The position numbers and the translations under genes were made by a program. Source: Clostridia bacterium (GTDB lineage Bacteria; Bacillota; Clostridia; Oscillospirales; CAG-272). Taken from it: a stretch of 32,340 bases of DNA. Below the pieces are notes generated by a model, which saw nothing but the letters and a program-made list of their open reading frames with translations, had not been told where the DNA came from and ran no database searches. Location: contig JAFXHA010000068.1 of NCBI GenBank assembly GCA_017536635.1, forward strand, positions 1 to 32,340. Direction: 5' to 3'. This document shows, one piece after another, positions 16,217 to 24,829 of the stretch (positions are counted from its first letter, which is position 1; each line of letters opens with the position of its first letter).

Positions 16217-17515
16217 TCAATATAATTTACGTTTATCAATGACGTGTACTGCCTTGCCCTCGCTACGAACGAGCGTCTGAGGCTCAACGATCTTGACCTT
16301 TGCGCTCAGTCCCAAAGCCTGCTGAATGACGTGGGCGATCTTCTTTGTGAGAGACTCGATAACTCTTATCTCGTCGGTGTAGTACCTGGGATCCATTTCC
16401 ACCTGAACCTCAAGCGTGTCGAGATTGTTGACTCTGTCAACTATCATCATATAGTGAGGAGTTACCATATCTACCTCAACAAGTGCCGCTTCTACCTGGC
16501 TCGGGAATACGTTGACTCCGCGGATGATGAGCATATCGTCAACTCTGCCCTTGAATCTGGAGATGCGCGCACTTGTTCTGCCGCACTCGCAGGTCGAGTG
16601 GTCGATGCTTGTAAGGTCCTTGGTTCTGTAACGGATAAGCGGAATACCTTCCTTGGTGAGCGTTGTGAATGCAAGCTCACCGGTCTCGCCGTCAGCAAGA
16701 GGAGTTAGCGTCTTTGTGTCAAGTACCTCGGGATAGAAATGATCCTCGCAAACGTGAAGTCCGCGATGGAACTCACAGTCGCAGGCAACACCGGGTCCCA
16801 TTATCTCACTAAGACCGTATATGTCAAATGCCTTTATATTAAGCTTTGTCTCAATTTCACGGTGCATCTTCTCGGTCCAGGGCTCTGCTCCGCAAATAGC
16901 CGACTTGAGCTTGATCTGGTCAAGCAAGCCCTCGCTCTCAAGCACCTCGGAGATATGGAGAAGGTAGGAGGGAGTACACGCGATAGCCGTTGCTCCGAAG
17001 TCTACCATCATAGTGGTCAGCTTCTTGGAATTTCCCGTGCTCATCGGAACAACGGTAGCGCCTATCTTTTCGGCACCGCCGTGCGCTCCAAGACCGCCCG
17101 TGAAAAGTCCGTAGCCGTAAGCTATCTGAATTATGTCGTCCTTGCCAACGCCCGCCATAGTCATACATCTCGCAACGCACTCAGCCCATATATCAAGGTC
17201 ATATCTTGTATATCCTACAACGGTAGCCTTGCCGGTGGTTCCGCTGGATGCGTGGATTCTTACTATTTCTGAGTTGGGAACTGCGAATAAACCGAAGGGG
17301 TAGTTATCTCTGAGGTCGTCCTTTGTGGTAAAGGGAAGCTTTACGATATCCTCAATGGATTTTATATCACCGGGCATCAGGTCTATCGCCTGCATCTTCT
17401 TGCGATAGAATTCAACGTTGTGATATACGTAATCGACAAGCTTTACAAGTCTTGCACTTTGAAGAGCAGTCATCTGATCTCTGCTCATACATTCCTTTGT
17501 TTCATTCCAGATCAT
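16217..17515 (-). CDS. paaK: phenylacetate-CoA ligase, second copy
   Basis: AMP-forming acyl-CoA ligase expected to activate an arylacetate (phenyl-, 4-hydroxyphenyl- or indole-3-acetate) to its CoA thioester. Seen: DNYPFGLFAV (70-79), the P-loop SSGTTGK (90-96), IYGLSEIMGPG (adenylate-binding), YRTKD, and the C-terminal hinge GRVDDMLIIRGVNVFPS. The 432-residue length is standard. It sits directly after iorB and before the ACT gene. It is clearly paralogous to the first gene of the same operon but differs along its length, which suggests a different aryl substrate. Confidence 0.94.
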   Translation of the reverse strand: MIWNETKECMSRDQMTALQSARLVKLVDYVYHNVEFYRKKMQAIDLMPGDIKSIEDIVKLPFTTKDDLRDNYPFGLFAVPNSEIVRIHASSGTTGKATVVGYTRYDLDIWAECVARCMTMAGVGKDDIIQIAYGYGLFTGGLGAHGGAEKIGATVVPMSTGNSKKLTTMMVDFGATAIACTPSYLLHISEVLESEGLLDQIKLKSAICGAEPWTEKMHREIETKLNIKAFDIYGLSEIMGPGVACDCEFHRGLHVCEDHFYPEVLDTKTLTPLADGETGELAFTTLTKEGIPLIRYRTKDLTSIDHSTCECGRTSARISRFKGRVDDMLIIRGVNVFPSQVEAALVEVDMVTPHYMMIVDRVNNLDTLEVQVEMDPRYYTDEIRVIESLTKKIAHVIQQALGLSAKVKIVEPQTLVRSEGKAVHVIDKRKLY

Positions 17516-17529
17516 AATTATATTCTCCC

Positions 17530-18102
17530 TTAATTTATGGCATTATATCCGCGCTCAAATGCTTCTTTGTTAATTTCTATGGTTTTCGGGGGAACTGTGG
17601 TCTCGACCGTGCCGAGCCATACGTTCTTGTCAAATCCGATAAACTTAGCGGCGAATCCGAGTACCACCGAGTTCAGCACCTTGCTGTTTCCAAGCTCGAG
17701 CGCAACCGACTGAGCGTCGATCGTGTATACCGCGTGATCCTTTTTGAGCTCCTCGATGATATTTTCGGGATACTTTTTAGCACCGATAACAACTGTCATC
17801 GGGTCGATCCTGCAATCGTTTATAACGAGTACACCGTCCTTCTTGAGAAAATGCGAATATCTAAGTGCCTCAAGTCTTTCAAAGGCGATGATAACGTCAG
17901 CCTGACCTTCCTCAACAACGGGCTCGTTTACCTTGTCTCCAAAGCGTACGAAGGTAACCACACTGCCGCCTCTCTGTGCCATTCCGTGCACTTCGGAAAT
18001 TTTTACGTCACAGCCCTCGGCGAGAGCAGCTTTTCCGATAATTCGGCTGGTAAGGAGAGTTCCTTGTCCGCCGACTCCTACGATCATTATGTTCTTTGTC
18101 AT
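17530..18102 (-). CDS. iorB: indolepyruvate:ferredoxin oxidoreductase, beta subunit
   Basis: The gamma-domain subunit of the 2-oxoacid:ferredoxin oxidoreductase family, 190 residues, starting with the glycine-rich IVGVGGQGTLLTSRIIG and followed by SEVHGMAQRGGSV, both typical of IorB. With IorA it catalyses reversible oxidative decarboxylation of aryl pyruvates to aryl acetyl-CoA with ferredoxin as electron acceptor. It starts 2 nt after the iorA stop with a GGAGAG site, so the two are translationally coupled. Confidence 0.96.
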   Translation of the reverse strand: MTKNIMIVGVGGQGTLLTSRIIGKAALAEGCDVKISEVHGMAQRGGSVVTFVRFGDKVNEPVVEEGQADVIIAFERLEALRYSHFLKKDGVLVINDCRIDPMTVVIGAKKYPENIIEELKKDHAVYTIDAQSVALELGNSKVLNSVVLGFAAKFIGFDKNVWLGTVETTVPPKTIEINKEAFERGYNAIN

Positions 18103-18104
18103 CT

Positions 18105-19844
18105 TTATCTCTCCACCGTTTCAATAGCATTGAATTTACAGTAATTTTTGCAAAGACCGCAGCCGTTACACATAGTAGCGTCGATCTTTACCTTTCCATC
18201 CTCGCCGCGAGTCATAGCAGGGCAGCCTATCTTCATACAAGCACCGCACTTTCTGCACTTATCAGGATCAACTACGCACTTGTTCGGGAATTTCTGTCCC
18301 TTGAGAAGCACGCAGGGAGCCTTTGCGATAATTACCGTCAGCTCGTCGCCGTTAACGCTTTCGCGAATAACTTCCTCAAGTCCCTTAACGTCAAAGGAGC
18401 TTATTTCAATAACTCGCTTTACACCTATCGCGCGGCAGAGCTCAGCGAGATCTATCGCATAGGTCTCCTCGCCCTTGAGCGTCTTACCGGTAGCGGCGTG
18501 CTCCTGATGTCCTGTCATACCGGTCGTGCGGTTGTCGAGTATCATAACCGTGCCGGTAGACTTATTATATACCATATTTATCAACGAGTTTACACCCGTA
18601 TGTAAGAACGTGGAATCACCGATAACTGCAACCCAATTTTTTATGAATTCCTTGCCGCGAGCCTTTTCCATTCCGTGAAGCGCGGAAATGCTTGCGCCCA
18701 TACAGATGGTCGTGTCGATAACGCTAAGCGGTGCGACGGCTCCGAGAGTGTAGCATCCGATGTCGCCCGATGCGTGAATTTTAAGCTTGTTCAAGACAGA
18801 GAATACGCTTCTGTGAGGACATCCGGGGCAGAGAATAGGCGGACGGTTCGGAGCCTCCTGCTTATCAAATACCGCTTCGTCAGCTCCGAAGAGCACACGG
18901 CGAAGAAGATTTGCGCTGTATTCGCCCTGTTTTGTAAAGAGCTCCTTGCCTCGAACGTCAAAGCCCCAGGCTCTGATCTGCTCCTCGATGACCGGCTCAA
19001 GCTCTTCAAACACGTAAACAGTCTCGACCTTGCTTACAAATTCCTCAACGAGCTTTTTGGATATGGGGTTTACAAGTCCGAATTTGAGTACGCTCGCCTC
19101 GGGACATACCTCTTTTACGTACTGATATGCGATGCCGCAGGTTATAAATCCGATCTTGGTGTCGTTTATCTCCATTTTGTTGACGGGGAGATCTGCCGCA
19201 TCGTCAGCCAGGCGCTTTTCTCTTGCTTCAACCACAAGATGTCTGCCGATAGCCGACGCGGGCATCATAACGTACTTGGTAAGGTCTCTTGCGTATTCCT
19301 TGTCCTCAACCTCGATTCTGTCGCAAAGCTCAACCGTGCTCTGAGAGTGAGCAAGCTTTGTAGTGGTGCGGAGAATTACAGGCGTGTCGTACTCCTCGCT
19401 GAGCTGGTAGCCGTATTTAACGAAATCCTTGGCTTCCTGGCTGTCTGCGGGCTCAAGCACGGGAACGTGCGCGGATCGTGCGATCATTCTTGTGTCCTGC
19501 TCATTCTGCGAGCTTGCAAGACCGGGATCATCGGCAACGACTATCACCGATCCGCCGTTAACGCCTGTGTACGCAAATGTGTAGAGCGGGTCGCTTGCTA
19601 CGTTAAGACCTACGTGCTTCATGCACGCAAGGCTTCTTACGCCCGAAATGGATGCACCAATTGCGACCTCGGTAGCAACCTTTTCATTAGGTGCCCATTC
19701 GGTATATACTTCGTCATATTTTGCAAGATATTCGCTTATCTCGGTGCTCGGTGTTCCGGGATATGCGCTCGAGAGCTTTACTCCTGCTTCAAACGCGCCT
19801 CTTGCGATTGCTTCGTTTCCGAGCATAATAGTCTTTTTAGCCAC
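18105..19844 (-). CDS. iorA: indolepyruvate:ferredoxin oxidoreductase, alpha subunit
   Basis: A 579-residue fusion of pyrimidine-binding, thiamin-diphosphate-binding and ferredoxin domains. The N-terminal part shows GNEAIARGAFEAGVKLSSAYPGTPSTEI; the TPP part has CPGCPHRS and GDIGCYTLG, followed by GDSTFLHTG; the C-terminus holds two [4Fe-4S] motifs with cysteines at 530, 533, 536, 541 and 559, 562, 565, 569. The first cluster has the four-residue gap before its last Cys that is common in IorA. Translation starts at GTG 19844, with AGAGG inside the end of the preceding ligase gene and a 1-nt gap. Confidence 0.97.
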   Translation of the reverse strand: MAKKTIMLGNEAIARGAFEAGVKLSSAYPGTPSTEISEYLAKYDEVYTEWAPNEKVATEVAIGASISGVRSLACMKHVGLNVASDPLYTFAYTGVNGGSVIVVADDPGLASSQNEQDTRMIARSAHVPVLEPADSQEAKDFVKYGYQLSEEYDTPVILRTTTKLAHSQSTVELCDRIEVEDKEYARDLTKYVMMPASAIGRHLVVEAREKRLADDAADLPVNKMEINDTKIGFITCGIAYQYVKEVCPEASVLKFGLVNPISKKLVEEFVSKVETVYVFEELEPVIEEQIRAWGFDVRGKELFTKQGEYSANLLRRVLFGADEAVFDKQEAPNRPPILCPGCPHRSVFSVLNKLKIHASGDIGCYTLGAVAPLSVIDTTICMGASISALHGMEKARGKEFIKNWVAVIGDSTFLHTGVNSLINMVYNKSTGTVMILDNRTTGMTGHQEHAATGKTLKGEETYAIDLAELCRAIGVKRVIEISSFDVKGLEEVIRESVNGDELTVIIAKAPCVLLKGQKFPNKCVVDPDKCRKCGACMKIGCPAMTRGEDGKVKIDATMCNGCGLCKNYCKFNAIETVER

Positions 19845-19845
19845 T

Positions 19846-21144
19846 TTAAATACCTCTTAAATCCTTTACTCGTTTTGCTTTTCCTTCAAATCTTTGGAGA
19901 GTGTTGGGGGATTCCAACAATACCTTTGCGTCAAGTCCGAGAATAATTTTCAGTTTGTTTTTTACCTCGGCGGTTATCTTTTCGAGCTCCGAGAATGAGT
20001 CGGTGCTGTGAGCAAGCTCGACCTTAACGGTCAGCTTGTCGAGATATCCCTCGCGCTCAAGAATGATCTCGTAATGAGGTCCAAGCTCCTCGACGCTGAG
20101 AATTACCTCTTCTATCTGGCTGGGGAATACGTTAACGCCTCTGATCTTCAGCATATCATCGCTTCTTCCCGAAAGATTTTCCATACGGCAGAGCGTTCTT
20201 CCGCACTTACAGGGCTCGTAAAAGAGACGCGTTATATCCTTGGTCCTATAACGGATAAGCGGCAGACCTTCCTTTTTGATACAGGTGATAACAAGCTCAC
20301 CCTGCTCGCCCGCGGGGAGAACCTCTTCTGTTACGGGATCGATTATCTCAGGGATAAAGTAGTCCTCGTTGATGTGCATGCCGCAGTGCTCAAGGCATTC
20401 GCCCGATACTCCGGGACCCATCAGCTCGCTCATTCCGTAGTTAGAGGTTATGAGCAGATCCTTGCCCCAATATTTGTGCATTTCCTCACGCATAGCATCG
20501 GTGAGAAGCTCGCTTCCAACGAGTGCGATCTTTACCTTGAGGTCCTTTTTGGGATCGATGCCCATCTCTCTTGCTACCTCTGCAAGACGCAATGCGTAAG
20601 AGGGAGTAGCAACAAGAAGCGAGGTCTCGAAATCCTGCATATACATTATCTGCTTTTGCGAGTTTCCTGTAGATGAGGGAACTATTGCCGCCCCGATATT
20701 TTCAAGGCCGTAATGAAGTCCGAGCGCGCCTGTGAACATTCCGTAGCCGAAGCATATCTGCGCTACGTCGTGCGAGCTTGCGCCGCCCATACAAGCGATA
20801 CGCGAAACGCACTCTGTCCAAGTCTCAAGATCGCCCTGCGTGTATCCTACGACGGTAGGCTTTCCAGTAGTGCCGCTCGATGCGTGAATACGCACAAGAC
20901 TGTCCTTGTCGACCGCAAAAAGTCCAAAGGGATAATTGTCTCTCATATCCTGCTTCGTTACGAACGGAAGCTTTGACAGATCCGAAAGACTCTTTATATC
21001 GTCGGGCTTTATACCCTTGTCGTCCATCTTCTTTGCATATGCGGGAACCTTCTCATATACTCTGTGTACTGTTTCCTGAAGTCGCTCAAGCTGGAGTTTT
21101 TCAAGCTCTTCTCTTGGGAGGGTTTCTTCTTTTGACCAAATCAT
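19846..21144 (-). CDS. paaK: phenylacetate-CoA ligase, first copy
   Basis: AMP-forming arylacetate-CoA ligase of 432 residues and first gene of the operon. Motifs: DNYPFGLFAV (69-78), SSGTTGK (89-95), NYGMSELMGPG, YRTKD and GRSDDMLKIRGVNVFPS. AGAGGATG precedes the ATG at a good distance. The pairing of two such ligases around iorAB implies either two aryl acids or two directions of use. Because the reaction spends two phosphate bonds, the sequence favours activation of aryl acids over energy recovery from aryl acetyl-CoA. Confidence 0.95.
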   Translation of the reverse strand: MIWSKEETLPREELEKLQLERLQETVHRVYEKVPAYAKKMDDKGIKPDDIKSLSDLSKLPFVTKQDMRDNYPFGLFAVDKDSLVRIHASSGTTGKPTVVGYTQGDLETWTECVSRIACMGGASSHDVAQICFGYGMFTGALGLHYGLENIGAAIVPSSTGNSQKQIMYMQDFETSLLVATPSYALRLAEVAREMGIDPKKDLKVKIALVGSELLTDAMREEMHKYWGKDLLITSNYGMSELMGPGVSGECLEHCGMHINEDYFIPEIIDPVTEEVLPAGEQGELVITCIKKEGLPLIRYRTKDITRLFYEPCKCGRTLCRMENLSGRSDDMLKIRGVNVFPSQIEEVILSVEELGPHYEIILEREGYLDKLTVKVELAHSTDSFSELEKITAEVKNKLKIILGLDAKVLLESPNTLQRFEGKAKRVKDLRGI

Positions 21145-21173
21145 TTTAACATCCTCTGTTTTTACTTAGTTTT

Positions 21174-21227
21174 TGCAAAATATTTGCATCTTTTTGAAAT
21201 TAAAAATTGTATCATAAAACATTTCAA
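21174..21227 (-). promoter_or_regulatory. inverted repeats in the paaK-ior leader
   Basis: The roughly 90-nt leader holds a 15-nt palindrome (TGCAAA-ATA-TTTGCA, 21174-21188) and a second inverted repeat (TTGAAAT 21194-21200 with ATTTCAA 21221-21227). Either could be an operator or an RNA hairpin. No T-box or known riboswitch core was recognised. AT-richness makes chance occurrence possible. Confidence 0.35.
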
Positions 21228-21237
21228 GATAAATTAC

Positions 21238-21266
21238 ATTATATCATATTAAATTATTACTGTCAA
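21238..21266 (-). promoter_or_regulatory. sigma-A promoter of the paaK-ior operon
   Basis: On the minus strand: TTGACA (21261-21266), 17-nt spacer and TATAAT (21238-21243) with an extended TGA. It is the only such promoter seen upstream of the seven-gene operon. Confidence 0.9.
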
Positions 21267-21327
21267 TATTTTCAATGCATTTTAAGGTCGAAAAAAGGGG
21301 ATTTTGTCTGCCTTTTTACAAAAAGCA

Positions 21328-21353
21328 AAGACCGCCGACGTTTCGGCGGTCTT
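21328..21353 (-). terminator. terminator of malQ
   Basis: An 11-bp stem (AAGACCGCCGA 21328-21338 with 21343-21353) is followed on the minus strand by a T-rich run. It lies 9 nt past the malQ stop and upstream of the ior promoter, insulating the two minus-strand units. Confidence 0.9.
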
Positions 21354-21362
21354 GAAGCGAAA

Positions 21363-22871
21363 TTATTTCGTAGCGCGTTTTGTACGCACGGTAAGATCGG
21401 TTATCTTTTTTGTAAGAGTTTCGGTTCTGTATCTCGGGCTGAGGCGGTAATTCCAATTCCCCTGAGCGACAGAGGGAGTGTTCATTCTGCCTTGCTCGTT
21501 AGTAAGCTCAAGATAGTCCTGTATTGGAACGACAGCGAGATTAGCACAGCTCGACATAGCCAGCTCGATAAGGTCATAAGCGCGGCTTTGTCCCTTTCTG
21601 TGAGGACATTCCTTGTTAAAGCGTGCACGTGCCTCGCCTTGTAGCTCGCGGCACCAGCTTCTAACGCAGTCTGCATCGTGTGAGCCGGGATAGACCACGC
21701 AGTTTGACGTAGTGTAAGTGCGGGGAAGATATTCGCTGTCATCGTCAAAGAAAGCAAATTGAAGCATCTTCATTCCGGGAAATCCCGAGTCCTCAAGCAG
21801 CTCGCGAACGTCGTCTGTGATAAATCCGAGATCCTCTGCGATGATCTTTGCTTTGGGGAACTTTTCTTTGATAGTTCTGAAAAGCTTTATGCCGGGCGCG
21901 CTGTCCCATTTTCCACCTCTTGCGGTTGTGTCGCCAAAGGGAATATTATAATACCCCGCAAATCCGCGGAAATGGTCTATGCGCAGAATATCGTACAGCC
22001 TGAAGCTTGCGTTAACACGTCTGCACCACCACTCAAATCCGTCCTGCTCCATAAGCTTCCAATTATAGATGGGATTACCCCAGAGCTGACCGTCCGGAGA
22101 GAATCCGTCGGGCGGACAACCGGCGACCACCGTGGGATTGAATTTTTCGTCAAGCAAAAACTGTTCGGGCGCTTGCCATACGTCCATACTGTCGTGAGCC
22201 ACGTATATCGGCATATCGCCGATTATCAGTATACCCTTGGAGTGAGCGTATTTTACAAGCTTCTGCCATTGAGCGTCGAACTCAAACTGTATCCATTTCC
22301 AAAATCCGCACTCGTCTGCAAATTTGTCCTTGCAAAGACGCGCTTGATTTATATCCTTGTGCTCGTCGCTCCACTCGGTCCACGCGCGATAGCCGTAATG
22401 CTCCTTGAGCGCCATAAACAGCGCGTAATCCTCGATCCAATAGGCGTTCTTTTTAACAAATGAGGAGAAAGCCGATCTATCCGTGCCGTACTTGAGTGCC
22501 TTTGCATATGCGGCGCGAAGGGCTATGTATCTTGTGCTGAAGAGTCTTCCGTAATCTACTCTGTCGGACTTTATTTTGTTGGCTTTCAGCTCTTCCTTTG
22601 TAAGCAGCTTTTTGTCGGCGAGTATATCAAGGTCAATAAAATAAGGATTTCCCGCAATTGCCGCAGGCGACTGATAGGGACTGTCTCCGTAAGACGTGGG
22701 ATTGAGAGGGAGTACCTGCCAGCATTTTGTTTTCGTTTGTGCGAGAAAATCCACGAAATCATAAGCACCCTTGCCGAAAGAGCCTATTCCGTATGCGCAG
22801 GGGAGAGCGCTTACAGGCATAAGGATGCCGCTTTTATGTGTGAATCCAAAGTTTTTAAGTGTTTTGCTCAT
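21363..22871 (-). CDS. malQ: 4-alpha-glucanotransferase (amylomaltase)
   Basis: GH77 enzyme that transfers alpha-1,4-glucan segments between maltodextrins or glycogen chains in the cytoplasm. The 502-residue length fits the short bacterial class. Catalytic residues are in place: nucleophile Asp299 in RIDHFRGF, acid/base Glu346 in IAEDLGFI and the stabilising Asp399 in PGSHDAD. The N-terminal SGILMPVSALPCAYGIGSFG and CWQVLPLNPTSYGDSPYQ segments are classic. It is a single-gene unit with its own promoter and terminator, divergent from the patB-like gene. Confidence 0.97.
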   Translation of the reverse strand: MSKTLKNFGFTHKSGILMPVSALPCAYGIGSFGKGAYDFVDFLAQTKTKCWQVLPLNPTSYGDSPYQSPAAIAGNPYFIDLDILADKKLLTKEELKANKIKSDRVDYGRLFSTRYIALRAAYAKALKYGTDRSAFSSFVKKNAYWIEDYALFMALKEHYGYRAWTEWSDEHKDINQARLCKDKFADECGFWKWIQFEFDAQWQKLVKYAHSKGILIIGDMPIYVAHDSMDVWQAPEQFLLDEKFNPTVVAGCPPDGFSPDGQLWGNPIYNWKLMEQDGFEWWCRRVNASFRLYDILRIDHFRGFAGYYNIPFGDTTARGGKWDSAPGIKLFRTIKEKFPKAKIIAEDLGFITDDVRELLEDSGFPGMKMLQFAFFDDDSEYLPRTYTTSNCVVYPGSHDADCVRSWCRELQGEARARFNKECPHRKGQSRAYDLIELAMSSCANLAVVPIQDYLELTNEQGRMNTPSVAQGNWNYRLSPRYRTETLTKKITDLTVRTKRATK

Positions 22872-22906
22872 TGATGTTTAGTCCGTTTCCTTAGCTTAAT
22901 GTATCA

Positions 22907-22935
22907 ATTATAGCACTATAAATTTTAAATGTCAA
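22907..22935 (-). promoter_or_regulatory. sigma-A promoter of malQ
   Basis: On the minus strand: TTGACA (22930-22935), 17-nt spacer and TATAAT (22907-22912) with an extended TGC. It lies about 36 nt from the malQ start. Confidence 0.9.
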
Positions 22936-23004
22936 TAACATCTTTTGCCTATTAGAATACAATAAATTATTTTGTGCGCGAGAAAGTGCGTATAGTCAAA
23001 ATCG

Positions 23005-23033
23005 TTGACACTGTGGGACAACTGTGATATAAT
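23005..23033 (+). promoter_or_regulatory. sigma-A promoter of the patB-like operon
   Basis: TTGACA (23005-23010), 17-nt spacer, TATAAT (23028-23033) with extended TGA. The spacer contains ACTGTG twice. It is divergent from the malQ promoter, 69 nt away. Confidence 0.9.
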
Positions 23034-23066
23034 TATAATATAATTTAAATTCTTTAAGAGGTTGAA

Positions 23067-24284
23067 ATGAAATACGACTTTGAATCTATCATTGACAGAC
23101 ACGGATATGACGCGCTTGCGGTCGATGCACTTGGTGATGGCTGGGCACCCGGGCTTCCCAAGGAGGGATTTGATATAATTCCTATGTGGGTGGCAGATAT
23201 GAATTTTCCGACGGCTCCGGGAATATGTGAGGCTATGCGTAAGCGCATAGATCATCCCGCATTCGGTTATTTTGATCCGCGTGATGAATATTTTGATTCG
23301 ATCATCAAATGGCAGGGCGAGCGTAACGGCGTACAGGGACTTCGCGCTGAGCATATAGGATATGAAAACGGTGTTCTCGGCGGTCTTCTTTCGGCTATCG
23401 GAACCTTTTGCTCTCGCGGGGATAACGTGCTCGTTCACGGGCCTGTTTATATGGGATTTTCAATGTCCTTGAAAAATAACGGATACAATATGGTGCTCAG
23501 TCCCCTTGTTCTTGACGGGGACGGTGTATGGCGAATGGATTTCGACGATATGGAAAAAAAGATCAGAGAAAACAATATACACGCAGCAATCTTCTGCTCG
23601 CCTCACAATCCGACGGGGCGAGTCTGGGAGCGTTGGGAGATAGAGCGCGCGATGGCGATCTTTTCAAAATATGACGTATCGGTAGTCTCTGACGAGATCT
23701 GGTCGGATATCATCCTTGACGGGCATAAGCATATACCTACACAGTCGGTAAGCGAGGATGCGCGAAATCGTACCGTTGCACTGTATGCCCCTTCAAAAAC
23801 CTTTAATTTAGCGGGGCTTATCGGTGCGTATCATATTATTTACAATAAGCATCTGCGTGACCGTGTAAACAAGGAATCCTCACTCAGTCATTATAATTCA
23901 ATGAATATGCTTTCAATGTACGCTCTTATGGGTGCATATACTCAGGAGGGCAGCGAATGGTTAGACGAGCTGTGTCAAACGTTAAGTAAAAACGTAAGCT
24001 ATGCCTGCGATTACATAAGCGAGCACTTTGACGGAGTTGAGGCCGCAAAGCCGCAGGGAACCTATATGGTGTTTATGGATTGCCGCGAGTGGCTTGACAG
24101 ACATTCTATGACACTTGACGAGCTTCTTTTAGCAGGCTGGGACGTTGGTGTTGCGTGGCAGGACGGCAGACAGCACGGCGGAACCGATCACATACGTCTG
24201 AACCTGGCGCACCCGATGTCTCGTGTTCGGGAGGCGTTTGCGCGAATGGACAAATATGTTTTTAATAAGGAGAAGCAGATATGA
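23067..24284 (+). CDS. PatB/MalY-type PLP-dependent C-S lyase (putative cystathionine beta-lyase)
   Basis: A fold-type I PLP enzyme of the MalY/PatB branch, 405 residues. It shows the branch-specific PMWVADMNFPTAPGI (39-53), SPHNPTGRVW (178-187), SDEIWSDI (208-215) and the PLP lysine in APSKTFNLAGL (Lys244). These enzymes usually cleave C-S bonds of cystathionine or cysteine conjugates, releasing a thiol, pyruvate and ammonia; some act as aminotransferases. It leads an operon with two flavoenzymes, overlapping the nitroreductase start by ATGA. The name is by family only. Confidence 0.92.
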   Translation: MKYDFESIIDRHGYDALAVDALGDGWAPGLPKEGFDIIPMWVADMNFPTAPGICEAMRKRIDHPAFGYFDPRDEYFDSIIKWQGERNGVQGLRAEHIGYENGVLGGLLSAIGTFCSRGDNVLVHGPVYMGFSMSLKNNGYNMVLSPLVLDGDGVWRMDFDDMEKKIRENNIHAAIFCSPHNPTGRVWERWEIERAMAIFSKYDVSVVSDEIWSDIILDGHKHIPTQSVSEDARNRTVALYAPSKTFNLAGLIGAYHIIYNKHLRDRVNKESSLSHYNSMNMLSMYALMGAYTQEGSEWLDELCQTLSKNVSYACDYISEHFDGVEAAKPQGTYMVFMDCREWLDRHSMTLDELLLAGWDVGVAWQDGRQHGGTDHIRLNLAHPMSRVREAFARMDKYVFNKEKQI

Positions 24285-24811
24285 ATTTTACCGAGATCGC
24301 AGAAAACCGTCAATCCTGCCGCAGCTATGATGCAGGCAGGGAAATAGAGCAGCAGAAGCTCGATCGGATACTCAGCTCCGCTCGCCTTGCTCCATCTGCC
24401 TGCAACGGTCAGCCTTATCATATAACTGTGTGTAAGGGAGACGCGGCAAAAAAGGTCGCAAAGGCAACGCAGGGAATGGGAATGAATAAATTTGCATCTG
24501 ACGCTCCCGTGCTTCTCGTTATATCCGAAAAGCCGTACGTCGCGAGCGCCGCTCTTGGTGCTAAGGCAAAGGGAATAGATTATCGCTCGATAGATATAGG
24601 TATACTTGCGGCGTATATTACGGCAGAGGCGGCGGCACAAGGACTTGGTAGCTGTATTCTCGGATGGCTCAGTGATAGCGATATACGTAAGATATGCGGA
24701 TTTGACGGCGCCGTTAAACTTGTTATCACTCTTGGATATGCTAAAGAGGACGATAAGCTGCGTCCAAAAAAGAGAAAGGATATCGATACGCTTGTAAGCG
24801 TTGTCGAATGA
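24281..24811 (+). CDS. nitroreductase family protein
   Basis: An FMN-dependent oxidoreductase of 176 residues, close to the short subfamily size. Visible features: NRQSCRSYDAGREI near the N-terminus (FMN phosphate-binding arginines), SARLAPSACNGQPYHI (about 33-48), and DIGILAAYITAEAAAQGLGSCILGWL (about 106-131), the dimer/FMN helix. It uses NAD(P)H to reduce quinones, nitro groups or other acceptors; the natural substrate is unknown. It is translationally coupled to the C-S lyase gene by a 4-nt overlap. Confidence 0.93.
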   Translation: MNFTEIAENRQSCRSYDAGREIEQQKLDRILSSARLAPSACNGQPYHITVCKGDAAKKVAKATQGMGMNKFASDAPVLLVISEKPYVASAALGAKAKGIDYRSIDIGILAAYITAEAAAQGLGSCILGWLSDSDIRKICGFDGAVKLVITLGYAKEDDKLRPKKRKDIDTLVSVVE

Positions 24812-24829
24812 GTAAAAAGGAGAAAAGTT

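Noticed and set aside
18675-19946. A 423-codon open frame on the plus strand opposite iorA
   Set aside because: It is antisense to a gene with certain identity, has no ribosome binding site or recognisable domain, and its Cys/Arg-rich composition is that of a codon-bias shadow.
21145-21237. T-box or tryptophan/SAM riboswitch before the paaK-ior operon
   Set aside because: The leader is only about 90 nt, AT-rich, and lacks the T-box sequence and any terminator/antiterminator pair.
23010-23026. ACTGTG direct repeat in the patB-like promoter spacer as a Crp-type operator
   Set aside because: The repeats are direct, not inverted, and only six bases long; chance is likely.
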